NCBI GenBank assembly: GCA_016208975.1
Contig: JACQXA010000003.1
Location: forward strand, 113,455 to 177,454
Reading direction: 5' to 3'
DNA length: 64,000 nucleotides
Source: Nitrospinota bacterium
GTDB taxonomy: Bacteria > Nitrospinota_A > UBA7883 > JACRLM01
Numbering within the stretch: the first letter of the stretch is position 1; each line of letters begins with the position of its first letter. The notes under the pieces were generated by a model, which made no database searches, had not been told where the DNA came from, and was given only the letters and a program-made list of their open reading frames with translations. This document shows, piece by piece, positions 25,670 through 32,852 of the stretch. Position numbers and translations under genes: made by a program.

Positions 25670-25942
25670 ATGTCTTTTCAAGTTCTTTACCATCATGAAG
25701 TAAAGGACGACATCTCCCAGTTGAACGCGAGGCTGAAAACCCGAGTCAAAAACGCCATTGAAACACGATTGTTGACCGCCCCTCAGAAATACGGGGAACC
25801 TTTAAGGAAAACTTTAAAAGGCTATTGGAAAATGAGGGTTGGTGACTACCGGATAGTGTTCAAAGTAGCAGGAAATCAAATCATAGTGTTCGGAATTATC
25901 CACCGAAAATCCGTTTATGAAGAGATTGGAAAAAGATTTTAG
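25670..25942 (+). CDS. RelE/ParE-family toxin
   Basis: A 90-residue basic protein with the RelE fold pattern: VLYHHEVKDDISQLNARLKTRVKNAIETRL (two helices), EPLRKTLKGYWKMRVGDYRIVFKVAGNQIIVFGIIHRKSVYEEIGKRF (the beta sheet and final helix). The YRIVF and HRKSVYE segments match RelE-type mRNA interferases, with Arg and Tyr at the usual active-site positions. It lies five bases after the antitoxin and should be co-translated. This is the second toxin-antitoxin pair in the window and is antitoxin-first, unlike higBA. Confidence 0.85.
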   Translation: MSFQVLYHHEVKDDISQLNARLKTRVKNAIETRLLTAPQKYGEPLRKTLKGYWKMRVGDYRIVFKVAGNQIIVFGIIHRKSVYEEIGKRF

Positions 25943-25975
25943 TTTCTCTTTAATTCTCCAGTTCCGGTTTGCCGG

Positions 25976-26455
25976 TCATTTCAATTCAATCTCTAATTCC
26001 CTCCGCTCCGGCGGCAGGCAAATGGTGTCGGAACAGGCCTGCCAGGACACTGTGGCGCGAAGAACGGGTTTACCGGTTGGTGAACCCTCTTTCACGCGGC
26101 CTTCATATCCCACCACCACGTCGGCGTCGTACACCGGAACCTTTTCGCCCAGTATCTCCACGACGGCGGGTTTTGGAAATGTGAATTTCACATCGGCCAG
26201 CTGGCCATCCAGATAGGTCACCTTGAATGGTTTGTACTTGTGTCCGTCGGGGGCGTAAACATGCCACCCTTTAGGCACATGAAGGGTTATAGAGCCTTTC
26301 ACCATCGAACCGGGATTTACGGCCCCTTCGGATGATGTTGTTATTTTAAACTCGGGTATGGCCGGGTTCATGTTATATACTCCGCCGCCAAGAGCTCCGG
26401 TGGCAAACGCCATGATGGCGGCGGGAAGAAAAGTGACTATGCGGCGCAAATCCAT
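25976..26455 (-). CDS. Periplasmic DsbD-alpha-like (DsbC-type N-terminal) protein
   Basis: A 159-residue secreted protein from ATG 26455 (the frame extends to a TTG at 26467 inside the preceding gene). A signal peptide covers about residues 1-24. The rest matches the periplasmic alpha domain of DsbD: GSITLHVPKGWHVYAPDG, FTFPKPAVVEILGEKVPVYD, and a final VSWQACSDTICLPP with the redox pair Cys141/Cys146, spaced as in DsbD (139/144 in the full-length protein at 9.2 kb). It has no membrane or thioredoxin domain, so it would have to be reduced by another protein. It is the third gene of a moaA-led unit, one base after the PCP_red-like gene. Confidence 0.8.
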   Translation of the reverse strand: MDLRRIVTFLPAAIMAFATGALGGGVYNMNPAIPEFKITTSSEGAVNPGSMVKGSITLHVPKGWHVYAPDGHKYKPFKVTYLDGQLADVKFTFPKPAVVEILGEKVPVYDADVVVGYEGRVKEGSPTGKPVLRATVSWQACSDTICLPPERRELEIELK

Positions 26456-26456
26456 T

Positions 26457-26627
26457 CTACATGCCAAACTTGGCGCGGGCTTCCCGCATCAGCTCCGGGG
26501 TTATTTGGGCCTGCCCCTTGTCCACCGCGTACTCCTCTATCATCTTCTTGGCGATGGGACGGGCGAAGAACGGGATTTTCTCCAAAACTTTTTTAGCGTC
26601 GTCGCTCCAGGACGGCGTATCGGTCAT
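26457..26627 (-). CDS. Small PCP_red-like protein (56 residues)
   Basis: A short gene below common length cut-offs. Its start at 26627 has AAGGAGACAAGGA just upstream. The product starts MTDTPSWSDDAKKVLEKIP, continues with FFARPIAKKMIEEYAVDKG and ends ITPELMREARAKFGM. The pattern of Trp, a Leu-x-x-Ile-Pro-Phe-x-Arg turn, Glu-x-Tyr-Ala and a closing Ile-Thr-x-Glu with Ala-Arg matches the PCP_red domain found at the C-terminus of the ChlB/BchB protochlorophyllide reductase subunit and as stand-alone short proteins in non-phototrophs. No Cys is present. It sits 21 bases after moaA and one base before the DsbD-alpha-like gene. Function unknown. Confidence 0.75.
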   Translation of the reverse strand: MTDTPSWSDDAKKVLEKIPFFARPIAKKMIEEYAVDKGQAQITPELMREARAKFGM

Positions 26628-26648
26628 TCCTTGTCTCCTTGGTTATTC

Positions 26649-27638
26649 CTATCCACCCACGCAAGCCATGGCCAGCCTGGTCTCGTTCTCCTCCGGCAGG
26701 GAACGGACGGCGTTTTTATTTATCACCGCGTGGCGGATGGCCTCGGCTATCTGGGCATCCGTGGAACCGCTCCGCATCATCTCCCGCAAATCCAGATCCT
26801 CCCCACCGAAAAGGCAGGTCATAAGCTTTCCGGACGAGGTAATCCTTAACCGGTTGCAATCGGCGCAGAAATGACGGCTGACGGCGGAGATGAACCCCAC
26901 TTCGCCCTGCGCGTTCGCCAGCCTGTACACCTCGGCGGGGCCGCCCCATTGCCGCCTGCTGGCGGGAATCAGCGGGCCAAGTTTTTCCACCAGGCGCTTA
27001 ACCTCGCTCATTGGCACAAACTTTTCTTTGCTCCACAACCCGGCGGAGGTGGGCATAAACTCAATGAACCTGAACTGGGCTTTCATCCCGATGGACAGCC
27101 GGGCGAATTCTTCCACCTCGTCGTCATTCACCCCGGCCATCACCACGGTGTTCACCTTTACGGTGGAGAACCCGGCGGATAGCGCCGCGTGAAACCCTTC
27201 CAAGGCGCGGTTGAACCCGTCCCGGCCTGTTATCTTGCGGTACTTATGCCTCGACAGGGTGTCTAAACTTATGTTCACCCTGGCCACGCCCGCCCGCGCC
27301 AATTCTTCCGCCACGGGTTTTAAGCCGGTACCGTTGGTGGTTAGGGCCATTTCCATAACGCCGGGGATGCGGCCTATACGCTCTATCAGACCCACGGCGC
27401 CGCGCCGGGCTAGCGGCTCGCCACCGGTTAACCTCACCTTTCGAATTCCCAGGCAGGCGAACACGTTGATAAGCCGCAGGAAATCATCGTCTTGTAGCAT
27501 GTCGCAACTGGAGGCGCGGGATGAAGACGTAACCGAAGGCGCGCAGTAGGCGCATTTTAGGTTGCACCTGTCGGTAATGGAAACCCGCAGGTATTCCATG
27601 CGTCTGTTGAACCCGTCCACTAGCGGTTCGTTCGTCAC
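26649..27638 (-). CDS. moaA: GTP 3',8-cyclase MoaA (molybdopterin synthesis)
   Basis: A 329-residue radical SAM enzyme that starts molybdenum cofactor synthesis by rearranging GTP. The N-terminal cluster is Cys25, Cys29, Cys32 in TDRCNLKCAYC. TGGEPLARRG follows the SAM site, ALTTNGTGL and VNISLDTL are typical, and the second cluster Cys triad is in FCADCNRLRITSSGKLMTCLFG. The product ends with Gly-Gly, a feature MoaA needs. I use the GTG at 27638, because LVDGFNRRMEYLRVS upstream of the later ATG belongs to the family. It leads a unit with the PCP_red-like and DsbD-alpha-like genes. Confidence 0.95.
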   Translation of the reverse strand: MTNEPLVDGFNRRMEYLRVSITDRCNLKCAYCAPSVTSSSRASSCDMLQDDDFLRLINVFACLGIRKVRLTGGEPLARRGAVGLIERIGRIPGVMEMALTTNGTGLKPVAEELARAGVARVNISLDTLSRHKYRKITGRDGFNRALEGFHAALSAGFSTVKVNTVVMAGVNDDEVEEFARLSIGMKAQFRFIEFMPTSAGLWSKEKFVPMSEVKRLVEKLGPLIPASRRQWGGPAEVYRLANAQGEVGFISAVSRHFCADCNRLRITSSGKLMTCLFGGEDLDLREMMRSGSTDAQIAEAIRHAVINKNAVRSLPEENETRLAMACVGG

Positions 27639-27670
27639 CGGTTTGATATTTTCAAAATGGCTGATTATTT

Positions 27671-27717
27671 ATTTTAACGTCACGCCGCAGGTTATTTCAA
27701 ATATATGAGTATATTTG
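27671..27717 (-). promoter_or_regulatory. Candidate moaA promoter with adjoining dyad
   Basis: On the minus strand TTGAAA (27700-27695) and TAAAAT (27676-27671) are spaced 18 bases. A perfect dyad CAAATATA-TGAG-TATATTTG (27698-27717) overlaps the -35 end and abuts the foldback element, so part of it may stem from that insertion. Confidence 0.5.
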
Positions 27718-27892
27718 GTAATGTCCCAGTTTGAAAGTACAGGGGAGATTCTTCACTTACGCTCAGAATGACAATATAAAAGCCGTTGATAACATTGTCA
27801 TCCTGAGCGAAGCGCAAGCGAAGTTGACCTTCCCCCGGTGATTGGAGCGTTTTCAATGCGAGTGCCCTTAAAATGCTTAAAGGAGGAATCGC

Positions 27893-28156
27893 ATGAAGAA
27901 ACGGTTTTCGGAAGAGCAGATCATCGGGATATTGAAGGAGGCCGAGGCTGGCAAAAAAACCAAAGACCTTTGCCGCCATCACGGCATCACCGAGCAGACC
28001 TTCTACCGATGGAAGGCCAAGTTCGGCGGGATGGAGTTAAGCGACGCCAAGCGGCTTAAAGCCCTGGAAGATGAGAACCGGCGGCTTAAGCGCCTTGTGG
28101 CCGAACAGGCGCTGGACAATCTTGTTCTGAAGGACCTCCTCACAAAAAAGTTCTAA
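27893..28156 (+). CDS. IS3-family transposase OrfA
   Basis: An 87-residue DNA-binding protein with RFSEEQIIGILKEAEAGKKTKDLCRHHGITEQTFYRWKAKFGGM as the helix-turn-helix and a leucine-zipper-like LKALEDENRRLKRLVAEQALDNLVLKDLL for dimerisation. AAAGGAGGA precedes the ATG. The gene ends in the slippery heptamer A-AAA-AAG (28144-28150) followed by a stop two codons later, so a -1 shift at this site makes the OrfAB transposase. OrfA alone usually represses the IS promoter. Confidence 0.93.
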   Translation: MKKRFSEEQIIGILKEAEAGKKTKDLCRHHGITEQTFYRWKAKFGGMELSDAKRLKALEDENRRLKRLVAEQALDNLVLKDLLTKKF

Positions 28157-28998
28157 GGCCCAAGGAGAAACGGCAATGCGTCGAGCATACCGTTTCCGTC
28201 TTTGGGCTGAGCAAGAGGCGGGCCTGCCGGCTGTCCGGGCTGGCCGGTTCCACGTTTCATTACGAGTTGGGCGATTCCGGCAAGGACAGCGCGTTGCGGA
28301 GCCGGATGCATGAGTTGGCGGCCAAACACCGGCGGTTTGGTCTGCCCAGGTTGCATGCGATGTTACGGGCGGAGGGATTGGTGACAAACCACAAGCGGAG
28401 CGAACGGATATATCACGAGGAACGGCTTTCCCTGCGGACTAAACGCCGCCATCGCAAGATGCCAGAGCTGAGGATCGTCCGCCCGCAACCAGCCAAGGCC
28501 AACGATGTGTGGGCGATGGATTTTGTGTCAGACGCGCTTTATGACTGCAGACGGTTCCGGGCTCTGACGGTGGTGGACTGCTTCACCAAGGAAAGCCCGC
28601 TGATTTACGCGGACACCTCCATATCCGGGTTGACGGTTGTCCGATTGCTCGATGGGCTGTTCGCCACCGGCGAACAGCCCAAGTCCATCCGGGTTGACCA
28701 GGGCGCTGAGTTCACGTCGAAGGCGTTGATGTCCTGGGCGCAACAGCGGGGCATCGCCCTGGACTTTTCACGCGCTGGCAAGCCGACTGACAACGCCTTC
28801 ATCGAGAGTTTTAACGGCAAGTTCCGCAACGAATGCCTGAACCAGAACTGGTTTTTCAGCCTGGCCGAAGCCCGGCAGGTTATCGAGGAATGGAGAAAGG
28901 AATATAACGAGGTCAGGCCGCACAGCTCGCTAGGCTACCTGCCCCCGGCGGCGTTTGCCAAACGGGAGAAAATAAGGTTAAATGGCGCGACAAACTAA
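28150..28998 (+). CDS. IS3-family transposase OrfB (DDE integrase domain, made by -1 frameshift)
   Basis: After the shift at 28144-28150 translation continues VLRPKEKRQCVEHTVSVF and on into an rve-type catalytic domain. The DDE triad is visible: Asp in VWAMDFVSD, Asp in IRVDQGAEFTSKAL and Glu in NAFIESFNGKFRNECLN, followed by the conserved Arg/Lys-rich RPHSSLGYLPPAAF end. The first in-frame ATG (28267 region, MGDSGKD from an alternative codon) is far inside the N-terminal HTH_21-like part, so independent initiation is unlikely to give a full protein. No internal stop breaks the frame. Confidence 0.88.
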   Translation, partial: VLRPKEKRQCVEHTVSVFGLSKRRACRLSGLAGSTFHYELGDSGKDSALRSRMHELAAKHRRFGLPRLHAMLRAEGLVTNHKRSERIYHEERLSLRTKRRHRKMPELRIVRPQPAKANDVWAMDFVSDALYDCRRFRALTVVDCFTKESPLIYADTSISGLTVVRLLDGLFATGEQPKSIRVDQGAEFTSKALMSWAQQRGIALDFSRAGKPTDNAFIESFNGKFRNECLNQNWFFSLAEARQVIEEWRKEYNEVRPHSSLGYLPPAAFAKREKIRLNGATN

Positions 28999-29158
28999 CA
29001 TTGAATCCGCTCCAGAAAACGGGGGGAAGGTCAAAGCGCAAGCGAAGTGAAGGATCTGTCTATTATTTGAGATTCAAACTGAGACACTACCATATATTTA
29101 GATGCAGTCCCGCCGGAAACGATTTTCCCGCGACTGCATGACAGGGTGGCCGGATGGT

Positions 29159-30208
29159 TTAACGCAACGCCTGGGTGGTGGCCAATAGATAAAGGCTAAA
29201 GGAGTAATAGTTGTTTTTTTCATAACCCAGTTTTTCCCGGGCTTCCTTAAACAGTTTTTCGGCCAGAGCCTTTTTCCCCAGCTTCTCCGCCGCGGCTCCG
29301 TATATGGCGTACACCCCCGCCGAAGCGGAATGCATTGAATAGGTGTCCTCCTCCAGGTCGGCTTTCAAGGGAATGTAACCTGCGCCCTCATAAAATTTAA
29401 GTGTTTCAGCCACGCCTTTGGGCAGAATTGACCGGTCTTCCTGCAAGAGATGGAGGATAACCCGTACCGACTCATGGGCCGCGTAAACGCTCCGCTCCCC
29501 ATGAATCCTTATCTTCCCGTTGTCCATCAACTTGACCCAGTCCGCCGGAAGACTCTTGTATCCGAAACTGCTCAAGGCGATGATATGCAGGCCGTCCTCA
29601 TACGCCTTTTCCCAGAACTTCCTGTCATCTTCCTTCGCGAAACGGCGATAGGCCGGCAGGATAATATATGAAGGGTTCACCACAATGCCGTCATCTTTGG
29701 TAAAACCGTAATAGCTAGGCAGGATCACGGTTCTTCCATCCCAGTTCATGGCAAGGTTTTCCCGGATGGCTTTTACAAGCTGTAGCCCGTCCGCCTTGAA
29801 TTCAGCCCGCCCCCATTTTTCAGACGCCCTCAACAGCGCGTATGCCGTCAGGATGTCACCGTCGGAAGCGTTGTTGTAATCAATTACGTCCCAACGGCCG
29901 TTGTCCCTCTTTCCCCATTGCCACGCCAGAAGCTTGTCAGACCTTTTTTGCAGGTTCTGCCATGTCCATTTCCATAAGGTGTCGAACGTCGCCTGATCGT
30001 CGTAAGCGACGGCCAGGAGCATTCCATACCCCTGCCCCTCCGAATGGCTGTTCTTGTCCTGGTAATAGTCCAGCACACGGCCGTCTTTATCGATGATGTC
30101 GGCCTTGTACCGGCCCCAAAGGGTCTGCTCCGCCCCCGAAGCCACACCGGGGACGGAGCAAAGAAACGCTAGCGCAAGCCATGCGAAAAGCTTAATCGCC
30201 TTTGTCAT
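29159..30208 (-). CDS. bcsZ: Periplasmic endoglucanase BcsZ (glycoside hydrolase family 8)
   Basis: Cleaves beta-1,4-glucan in the periplasm and is needed for normal cellulose output. From ATG 30208 (GAGGGG nine bases before; an ATG two codons upstream is too close to it) the product is 349 residues. A signal peptide ends at about SGA-EQ. NSHSEGQGYGMLLAV has the catalytic acid Glu of GH8, and WDVIDYNNASDGDILTAYALL holds the catalytic Asp region. The later segments GRTVILPSYYG and VVNPSYIILPAYRRFA match the (alpha/alpha)6 barrel. The start lies inside the end of bcsB, so translation is coupled. Confidence 0.93.
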   Translation of the reverse strand: MTKAIKLFAWLALAFLCSVPGVASGAEQTLWGRYKADIIDKDGRVLDYYQDKNSHSEGQGYGMLLAVAYDDQATFDTLWKWTWQNLQKRSDKLLAWQWGKRDNGRWDVIDYNNASDGDILTAYALLRASEKWGRAEFKADGLQLVKAIRENLAMNWDGRTVILPSYYGFTKDDGIVVNPSYIILPAYRRFAKEDDRKFWEKAYEDGLHIIALSSFGYKSLPADWVKLMDNGKIRIHGERSVYAAHESVRVILHLLQEDRSILPKGVAETLKFYEGAGYIPLKADLEEDTYSMHSASAGVYAIYGAAAEKLGKKALAEKLFKEAREKLGYEKNNYYSFSLYLLATTQALR

Positions 30209-32777
30209 GCTCATCTTCCCCTCGCTTGGACTTTTTCAGGAACAGCCTGGCGAAGAGGTTTTTAATGCCCGGCTTTCCTTCACCCTCGCCGCCTTCACCG
30301 GCCAGTATCCTTCTGGCCCCGTGCCGCTTGAAGAAGAAGTAAAGTATGAGGGTGGAGATCAGTAAAATGCCACCCAGCAGGAAATAATAGGCGTAATGAT
30401 ATGTATGGAAGAAATAGTCCAGGAACGTTATCTTGCCGAATTTCCCCACAAAGAAATGTTCCGTGGCGCTTTGGGTGGCTATTTTGAGATTTGTCTCGCC
30501 AAACTCCACCACCGCCGTGTCGCCGTTGATCTGCGTCTGCGCCTCGGGCTCGAACAGGGCGCGGCTAAGTTTTAGCACGTCTTCCGGGGTCATGGCGGTC
30601 ATGGTAAGCATGGCCCTTCCGCTCTTGAAGGGGGATTGCGACTCCATGAGCAAGGCGCTGTCCGGGCCCAGCCCGGCTATCTGTTTGCTGAAGGCGTAAG
30701 AGGTTTCCCCGCCAAGGTTGTCCACCACGGGGTAGCGTACCTGGGTCTCCTGCATAAGGGTAAGGGGCGTGCCTTTCTTGAACTCGTCTGGTATGGTGTT
30801 AACCGAGCCGATGGTGATCAACTCCCCTTCCCATTTGTCGGGCTTTTCCAGGCTGATTTTCATGCCCAGCAACGGGTAGCCGTTCCGCTGGGTAACCATG
30901 CCGATCACGTTCATGGCGGCGTTGATGAGCGCCGGGTCGTCCTTTGTGATGTATATGAGCGACTCGAACCCGTCCGGCCAGCGGGTGAACGGGAACCCGT
31001 TGAGCATGAAAAGCTCCAGGTTCGGCAGGGACACGAAATGGGCCATTGGCGGGAAATAGATTGTGGAGTTCTCGAATATGGTCAAAAACAGGCTTTCAGG
31101 CTGTATCAGGTCGCACTCCTTGGCCATGGGGGTGAGGATGGGCGCAAGCCTGATGGTGTTTGAGCCAGGTTTGAACAGATAGGTGGGTATCTCCACCTTG
31201 TACCCCTCGATGGTGTCGCCGGTGGCCTTGTCCATATTGATAGCCCGCACGTGAACGCCGTTCAGCAGGATGTTCAGCACGGAGTCCGGCCGCAACCCGG
31301 CGCCATAAGCGAAATTCAAGACAAGCTTGGCGTACTGGTTCTCCTTGATGAAAAAGTCCGGCGGCAGACGGAAGGTTATGTCCCTTGGGTTGCCCTGAAG
31401 GCCCCGGAACGTGTGGGTGGGGAAGTCTAGCGTCTTAAACCTTATTATCTTGTCCGACACCAGCATGTGTTTTCCGCTGTACAGCATGATGTCCGGCAGT
31501 TCGAACTGCTTTATGGTGGTCGAAGCCGTGCCGGGAAAAGGGAACGTCATGCTGGCCAGGGTTTCGGAGGATATTTTTATGTGGTCGAAAGTCTTGCCGG
31601 ACACTATCACCAGGGCGTGGGTGGGGTCTGAATATTCCGCCCCGCTTATTCCAAGAGGCGCCGTATCCGGCGATGGGGCTCCATAACGGCTCCGTTCTCC
31701 GGGGAACTTTGCGCGACGATCCGCCAATGTATTTAGAGACCCGCTGGAAAGCGACAGGCCGAACTGGTTGGCGAAATCCTCCACTTCCAGAACACTGGAT
31801 GGGGGAAAGAAAACATTAACTCCAGTATGTATAGCGCCTGGAACGGCCATTGCCGCAATATAAAGCGGATCTTCCTTGCCTGCCGTCATTGAAAGCCAGC
31901 CCAAGTTGGGGCCTTCTGTAACCCGGGATATCACCCTGCCATGTCCCGATGGGGCGGTTGAACCTTTCCTGGCCACGCCCGCCAGCGCCTCATCGCTTAG
32001 CGGAAGCGGGATAATGCCCATGAATGGCCCCTCCATTTTCACCGGCGAGATGCCTTTCCTGGAGAGGAACACGTTTAAGGCTTTCTCATCACCTACGAAA
32101 ATGTTGTCCACCCCGGGTTTTATGTCGCCGGAGGTTGTGAGCGAGGCTTTCCGGTAATCAAACCTCCTGGTAACCCCGGAAGCCACAATGCCGGCCAGGG
32201 TAAGGATGTCCGACGTGTGTTTCCCTGTAACAACGTTAACCTCCCCCTGCGGCATGATGCGGGGGTCGAACAGGAAATTCGCCATGGAGGACAGTTTCAG
32301 GGGAACCGGATTAAGCTCGTACTCTATTACAAGCTCCGAGTCCTCGAAATTAAGGGTTGTCCACAGGTCGGGCGAGCAGGGGTTTTCGCAATCCCTGGTG
32401 AAATGCTGGATGGCCATGAACTTGACTTCGTTATAACCGGCCTTAAGCTGGCTTGGGGGGAGCGCCACGGTCATCCGGCCTTCGGGATTTAACGGATTGA
32501 GCCTGGTCTGGGCCAGCGGCAGGTCGTTAAGCTTCACAGTAAGGCTGGATATCTCTTCGATGAGGTTCGAGGAGTTAACGTAAGAGAAGGTTACGCTGGC
32601 TTTTGTTACACGCCACCGCTCCGGTATTGGTATTGATACGCCGTGCTCGCCAATGATACAGCGCAGGTTCACGGTCCAATCGCCGCTAAGCTTGTTAAGC
32701 GGGGTTTTAAAAACCTCCGTGCGGGCCATCGTGGCCGTTAATAACAAAAACAGAACCGCTTTTACAGCGATTTTCAT
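30192..32777 (-). CDS. bcsB: Cellulose synthase periplasmic subunit BcsB
   Basis: An 861-residue membrane-anchored periplasmic protein that guides the growing glucan out of BcsA. A signal peptide covers residues 1-20. Two rounds of carbohydrate-binding-like and ferredoxin-like domains fill the periplasmic part, with IIPLPLSDEALAGVARKG, MVSDKIIRFKTLDFPTHTFRGLQGNPRDITFRLPPDFF and LNFAYGAGLRPDSVLNILLNGVHVRAI typical. A C-terminal membrane helix (about 803-828, YYFLLGGILLISTLILYFFF) follows, then a basic/acidic cytoplasmic tail. It starts 75 bases after bcsA with AGGAGG upstream. Length and layout are normal. Confidence 0.93.
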   Translation of the reverse strand: MKIAVKAVLFLLLTATMARTEVFKTPLNKLSGDWTVNLRCIIGEHGVSIPIPERWRVTKASVTFSYVNSSNLIEEISSLTVKLNDLPLAQTRLNPLNPEGRMTVALPPSQLKAGYNEVKFMAIQHFTRDCENPCSPDLWTTLNFEDSELVIEYELNPVPLKLSSMANFLFDPRIMPQGEVNVVTGKHTSDILTLAGIVASGVTRRFDYRKASLTTSGDIKPGVDNIFVGDEKALNVFLSRKGISPVKMEGPFMGIIPLPLSDEALAGVARKGSTAPSGHGRVISRVTEGPNLGWLSMTAGKEDPLYIAAMAVPGAIHTGVNVFFPPSSVLEVEDFANQFGLSLSSGSLNTLADRRAKFPGERSRYGAPSPDTAPLGISGAEYSDPTHALVIVSGKTFDHIKISSETLASMTFPFPGTASTTIKQFELPDIMLYSGKHMLVSDKIIRFKTLDFPTHTFRGLQGNPRDITFRLPPDFFIKENQYAKLVLNFAYGAGLRPDSVLNILLNGVHVRAINMDKATGDTIEGYKVEIPTYLFKPGSNTIRLAPILTPMAKECDLIQPESLFLTIFENSTIYFPPMAHFVSLPNLELFMLNGFPFTRWPDGFESLIYITKDDPALINAAMNVIGMVTQRNGYPLLGMKISLEKPDKWEGELITIGSVNTIPDEFKKGTPLTLMQETQVRYPVVDNLGGETSYAFSKQIAGLGPDSALLMESQSPFKSGRAMLTMTAMTPEDVLKLSRALFEPEAQTQINGDTAVVEFGETNLKIATQSATEHFFVGKFGKITFLDYFFHTYHYAYYFLLGGILLISTLILYFFFKRHGARRILAGEGGEGEGKPGIKNLFARLFLKKSKRGEDEHDKGD

Positions 32778-32852
32778 CCAAGATCAGCCTCCTTAAAAAC
32801 ACCAATACCCCATGACCAGCATCAAAGACCGGCCAAAGAACCCCTCTTAACT

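Larger units (their letters stand above)
27825..29033 (+). mobile_element. IS3-family insertion sequence (1209 bases)
   Basis: The ends TGACCTTCCCCC (27825) and its reverse complement (to 29033) begin imperfect inverted repeats of about 35 bases, with GGAGCG and TCAATG further in also matched. Inside are orfA and orfB with a programmed -1 frameshift signal. Directly outside, AAGCGCAAGCGAAGT occurs at 27810-27824 and 29034-29048. That is 15 identical bases, longer than the 3-5 base duplication usual for the family. Both reading frames are intact, so the copy could be active. Confidence 0.85.
27716..29092. mobile_element. MITE/foldback element split by an IS3-family insertion
   Basis: The outer ends are near-perfect inverted repeats, TGGTANTGTCNCAGTTTG at 27716 onward and its reverse complement ending at 29092. 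They are flanked on both sides by TATATT (27710-27715 and 29093-29098), a six-base target duplication. Inside are further inverted arms, GATTCTTCACTT..CTCAGAATGACAAT (27748-27774) and ATTGTCATCCTGAG..AGTGAAGGATC, around a short spacer. Without the inner insertion sequence the element is about 150 bases and has no gene, so it must have been moved in trans. Confidence 0.6.
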
